In this document: in pieces, positions 62,449 to 64,000 of the stretch
Layout: each line of letters begins with the position of its first letter
How positions within the stretch are numbered: position 1 is the stretch's first letter
Assembly: GCA_033344735.1 (NCBI GenBank)
Contig: JAWPMW010000001.1
Span: 1,246,171-1,310,170, forward strand
Origin: Gammaproteobacteria bacterium
GTDB lineage: Bacteria > Pseudomonadota > Gammaproteobacteria > UBA4575
Reading direction: 5' to 3'
DNA length: 64,000 bases
Program-made: the position numbers and the translations under genes
The notes under the pieces: model-generated
The model's input: only the letters and a program-made list of their open reading frames with translations
Database searches by the model: none
Told to the model about the DNA's origin: nothing

Positions 62449-64000
62449 TCATGGCTTCTGATTAGAAAGTATTTGCTCACTGATGCCTTGATCAATATGT
62501 GTTAGCAATCTAGCACTCTCCAAGAATTTCCACAAATTAAAGTCAATATTAAAATTCAAATTGACTTGCTTATTTAGAGCTGCATTAGGGCTTCGACCAT
62601 AAAGTTTAGTTGATAATGTCAAATCGCCTCCTGATACTAAATCAACTTGTGCGGACATTTCGTTATATTGGAAATCTTCTAGCAATTCTCCAACCAGTCG
62701 CAAATTTTCATTGCCCATCAGCACTTCCCCAATACGCCCATACTTGATATAGCCACCGCTTTCATCTGCTCGCAACCACCCACTATCAATCAACAGCACT
62801 CCATCATCAAGCCGCATTGGTAACTCACCGTCTAACGTTCCACTCGCCACCAAGTCTTCAGTTTGATTTAAGGCAATTAACTTTTCCAATGACAATGAAG
62901 ACAGGAATATAGAAAACCCATTCTCACGTCGATTCAAATCAACTTCTACCTGATCAGCATAAATACTACCATCAAGCGCACTCGCATATAAATTGCTCAA
63001 CTTTACTGACGGTTGCTCTTGGACCTGGTATTCCATTCGTTCTAGACGCATTGATACATCTCTAAGTGGAACCCCCACATTAACCAAACCAATCTCAATT
63101 TCTGCGGGTTGTTTTAATTTCCAGCCTTCTTGACTTAAAAATTCCAATGTCGCATTTAGATTAGAAAATTGATTTTGCGCGTAATCTCCCATGACATGAT
63201 GCGCAATTAATTTGACAGCGATTTCAGATACCGAGTTATTAATATTCCAAATAGCATCAATACCTAGATCTAACATCCCACCTTTTAATTGTAACGGAAA
63301 CCCAGTCTCGCCTATCTGATCTTCTATAATTTCATTATTCGCTAATGCTACTGCATCAGCATTCATCGTCATTGACCCTAACCCAGTGAACAAATCTTGT
63401 GAGGCAGAAAAATCCAATGGGTGTTTCTGTTCACCCAAATTCACACCGCCATCAACAGAAAGTTTATTATTATTTAAGTCAATATTTGCATTTAACTTAT
63501 ATGCTGTAACTGGAATAGCACGTTCTCTTATCAAGATATTGTCAACTTGCACATTGGCGCTTATCTTTTGATAACTACTGGAATAATCCGCACTGCGAAT
63601 ATGCAGTTCAATTGGTGCTAACTCGAGCTCAATATTGCCACTACGCAGCTGACCGGATGACAAACCAAACCGCATATCATTCGACTTAATGCCATCCTGA
63701 TAACGATATATAAATTGTGTATCTTGTATCGACTTGAGTTGGACTTTTTTAATTTTATAACCTTCATAATATACATTCAATGCATTCGCAATGAATTCCT
63801 TACTCATATATACATTCACTTGCTCGTTATCAGCATTAATATTTCCACGTCCATTGACAAGCAAGCGAGAAATTTTAGTTGGTGCTGATACATCTTGACC
63901 CTCCAATTTTAATTGATAATCAGCAGCTAACTTCCACTCCTGATAGAAACTATCAAAAATTAAATCAGACAACCAAATATCAACCTTTAAAAGTGAAGAT
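62449..64000 (-). CDS. ydbH: YdbH family AsmA-like protein (5' end beyond window)
   Basis: Partial: the frame is open through base 64000, so the N-terminus, including the membrane anchor, lies outside the window; 517 codons are seen. The protein is mostly beta-rich repeats, as in AsmA-like bridge proteins. The C-terminal block VASGTLDGELPMRLDDGVLL and GGYIKYGR matches YdbH (dicarboxylate-transport-domain label in databases). It carries phospholipids between membranes together with TamB and YhdP in E. coli. It precedes ynbE-ydbL in a leftward operon. Confidence 0.92.
   Translation of the reverse strand, partial: SSLLKVDIWLSDLIFDSFYQEWKLAADYQLKLEGQDVSAPTKISRLLVNGRGNINADNEQVNVYMSKEFIANALNVYYEGYKIKKVQLKSIQDTQFIYRYQDGIKSNDMRFGLSSGQLRSGNIELELAPIELHIRSADYSSSYQKISANVQVDNILIRERAIPVTAYKLNANIDLNNNKLSVDGGVNLGEQKHPLDFSASQDLFTGLGSMTMNADAVALANNEIIEDQIGETGFPLQLKGGMLDLGIDAIWNINNSVSEIAVKLIAHHVMGDYAQNQFSNLNATLEFLSQEGWKLKQPAEIEIGLVNVGVPLRDVSMRLERMEYQVQEQPSVKLSNLYASALDGSIYADQVEVDLNRRENGFSIFLSSLSLEKLIALNQTEDLVASGTLDGELPMRLDDGVLLIDSGWLRADESGGYIKYGRIGEVLMGNENLRLVGELLEDFQYNEMSAQVDLVSGGDLTLSTKLYGRSPNAALNKQVNLNFNIDFNLWKFLESARLLTHIDQGISEQILSNQKP

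Overview
The window is AT-rich bacterial chromosome that reads as a free-living gammaproteobacterium. The evidence is the set of families present: CmoA/CmoB, RNase T, EfpL (YeiP), YciB, RmuC, UbiG, the YdbH-YnbE-YdbL envelope trio, and the order serC-gyrA-mtnA-deaminase-ubiG-gph-yciK, which as I recall is shared with pseudomonads and relatives. I cannot name a genus. There are no transposases, integrases, phage genes, CRISPR arrays, rRNA or recognisable tRNA. Apart from the polysaccharide locus, the window is mostly housekeeping genes.

Region 1 (1-12.5 kb) is an XrtA/PEP-CTERM (EpsH)-type exopolysaccharide locus. Read leftward from about 9.9 kb it encodes a polyprenyl-phosphate sugar transferase, a Wza-like export lipoprotein, a Wzz-like chain-length protein, a tyrosine autokinase, an outer-membrane beta-barrel, a polysaccharide deacetylase, a FemAB-like protein and a glycosyltransferase cut by the left edge. 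Rightward from a shared 292-bp control region run a UDP-sugar dehydrogenase (TviB type) and a UDP-uronate epimerase, which would supply uronic acid precursors. Region 2 (12.5-22.5 kb) holds serC-gyrA, the divergent mtnA/methylthioadenosine deaminase pair, and the tightly packed ubiG-gph-rmuC-yciK operon. Region 3 (22.3-28 kb) holds a lysine-rich histone-H1-like protein and a leftward run yciO-M50 protease-trpS-scpA-scpB-rluB. Region 4 (28-34.5 kb) has yciB, a YciI-like gene, a parvulin lipoprotein and a 52-aa gene rightward; a zinc-knuckle unknown, mlaA and argG leftward; then rnt and efpL.

Region 5 (34.5-46.4 kb) has grxD, an N-acetylglutaminylglutamine-type amidotransferase and a lone hydantoinase B leftward; a 25-aa membrane peptide, a PuuD-like membrane domain, argD-argF, an alanine/glycine symporter and nadC rightward; and DUF3179, mazG and a DnaJ-zinc-PilZ fusion leftward. 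Region 6 (46.4-51 kb) is a signalling cluster: a ribbon-helix-helix protein, a PAS-GGDEF-EAL protein and a GAF-GGDEF protein. Together with the PilZ fusion these give makers, breakers and a reader of cyclic di-GMP. Region 7 (51-64 kb) has cmoA-cmoB, glnK-amtB behind an NtrC-like site, pcnB-folK-deoxynucleoside kinase-panB-panC, a 34-aa membrane peptide with a strong terminator, pgi, a DUF938 methyltransferase, and the leftward ydbH-ynbE-ydbL operon cut by the right edge.

The most interesting items are the PilZ fusion, the terminator that overlaps the start of a zinc-knuckle gene, the four-cysteine TrpRS, the 28-bp dyad in front of tviB, the RHH-linked c-di-GMP cluster, the unlinked amidotransferase/hydantoinase pair, and three very small genes with good ribosome binding sites.
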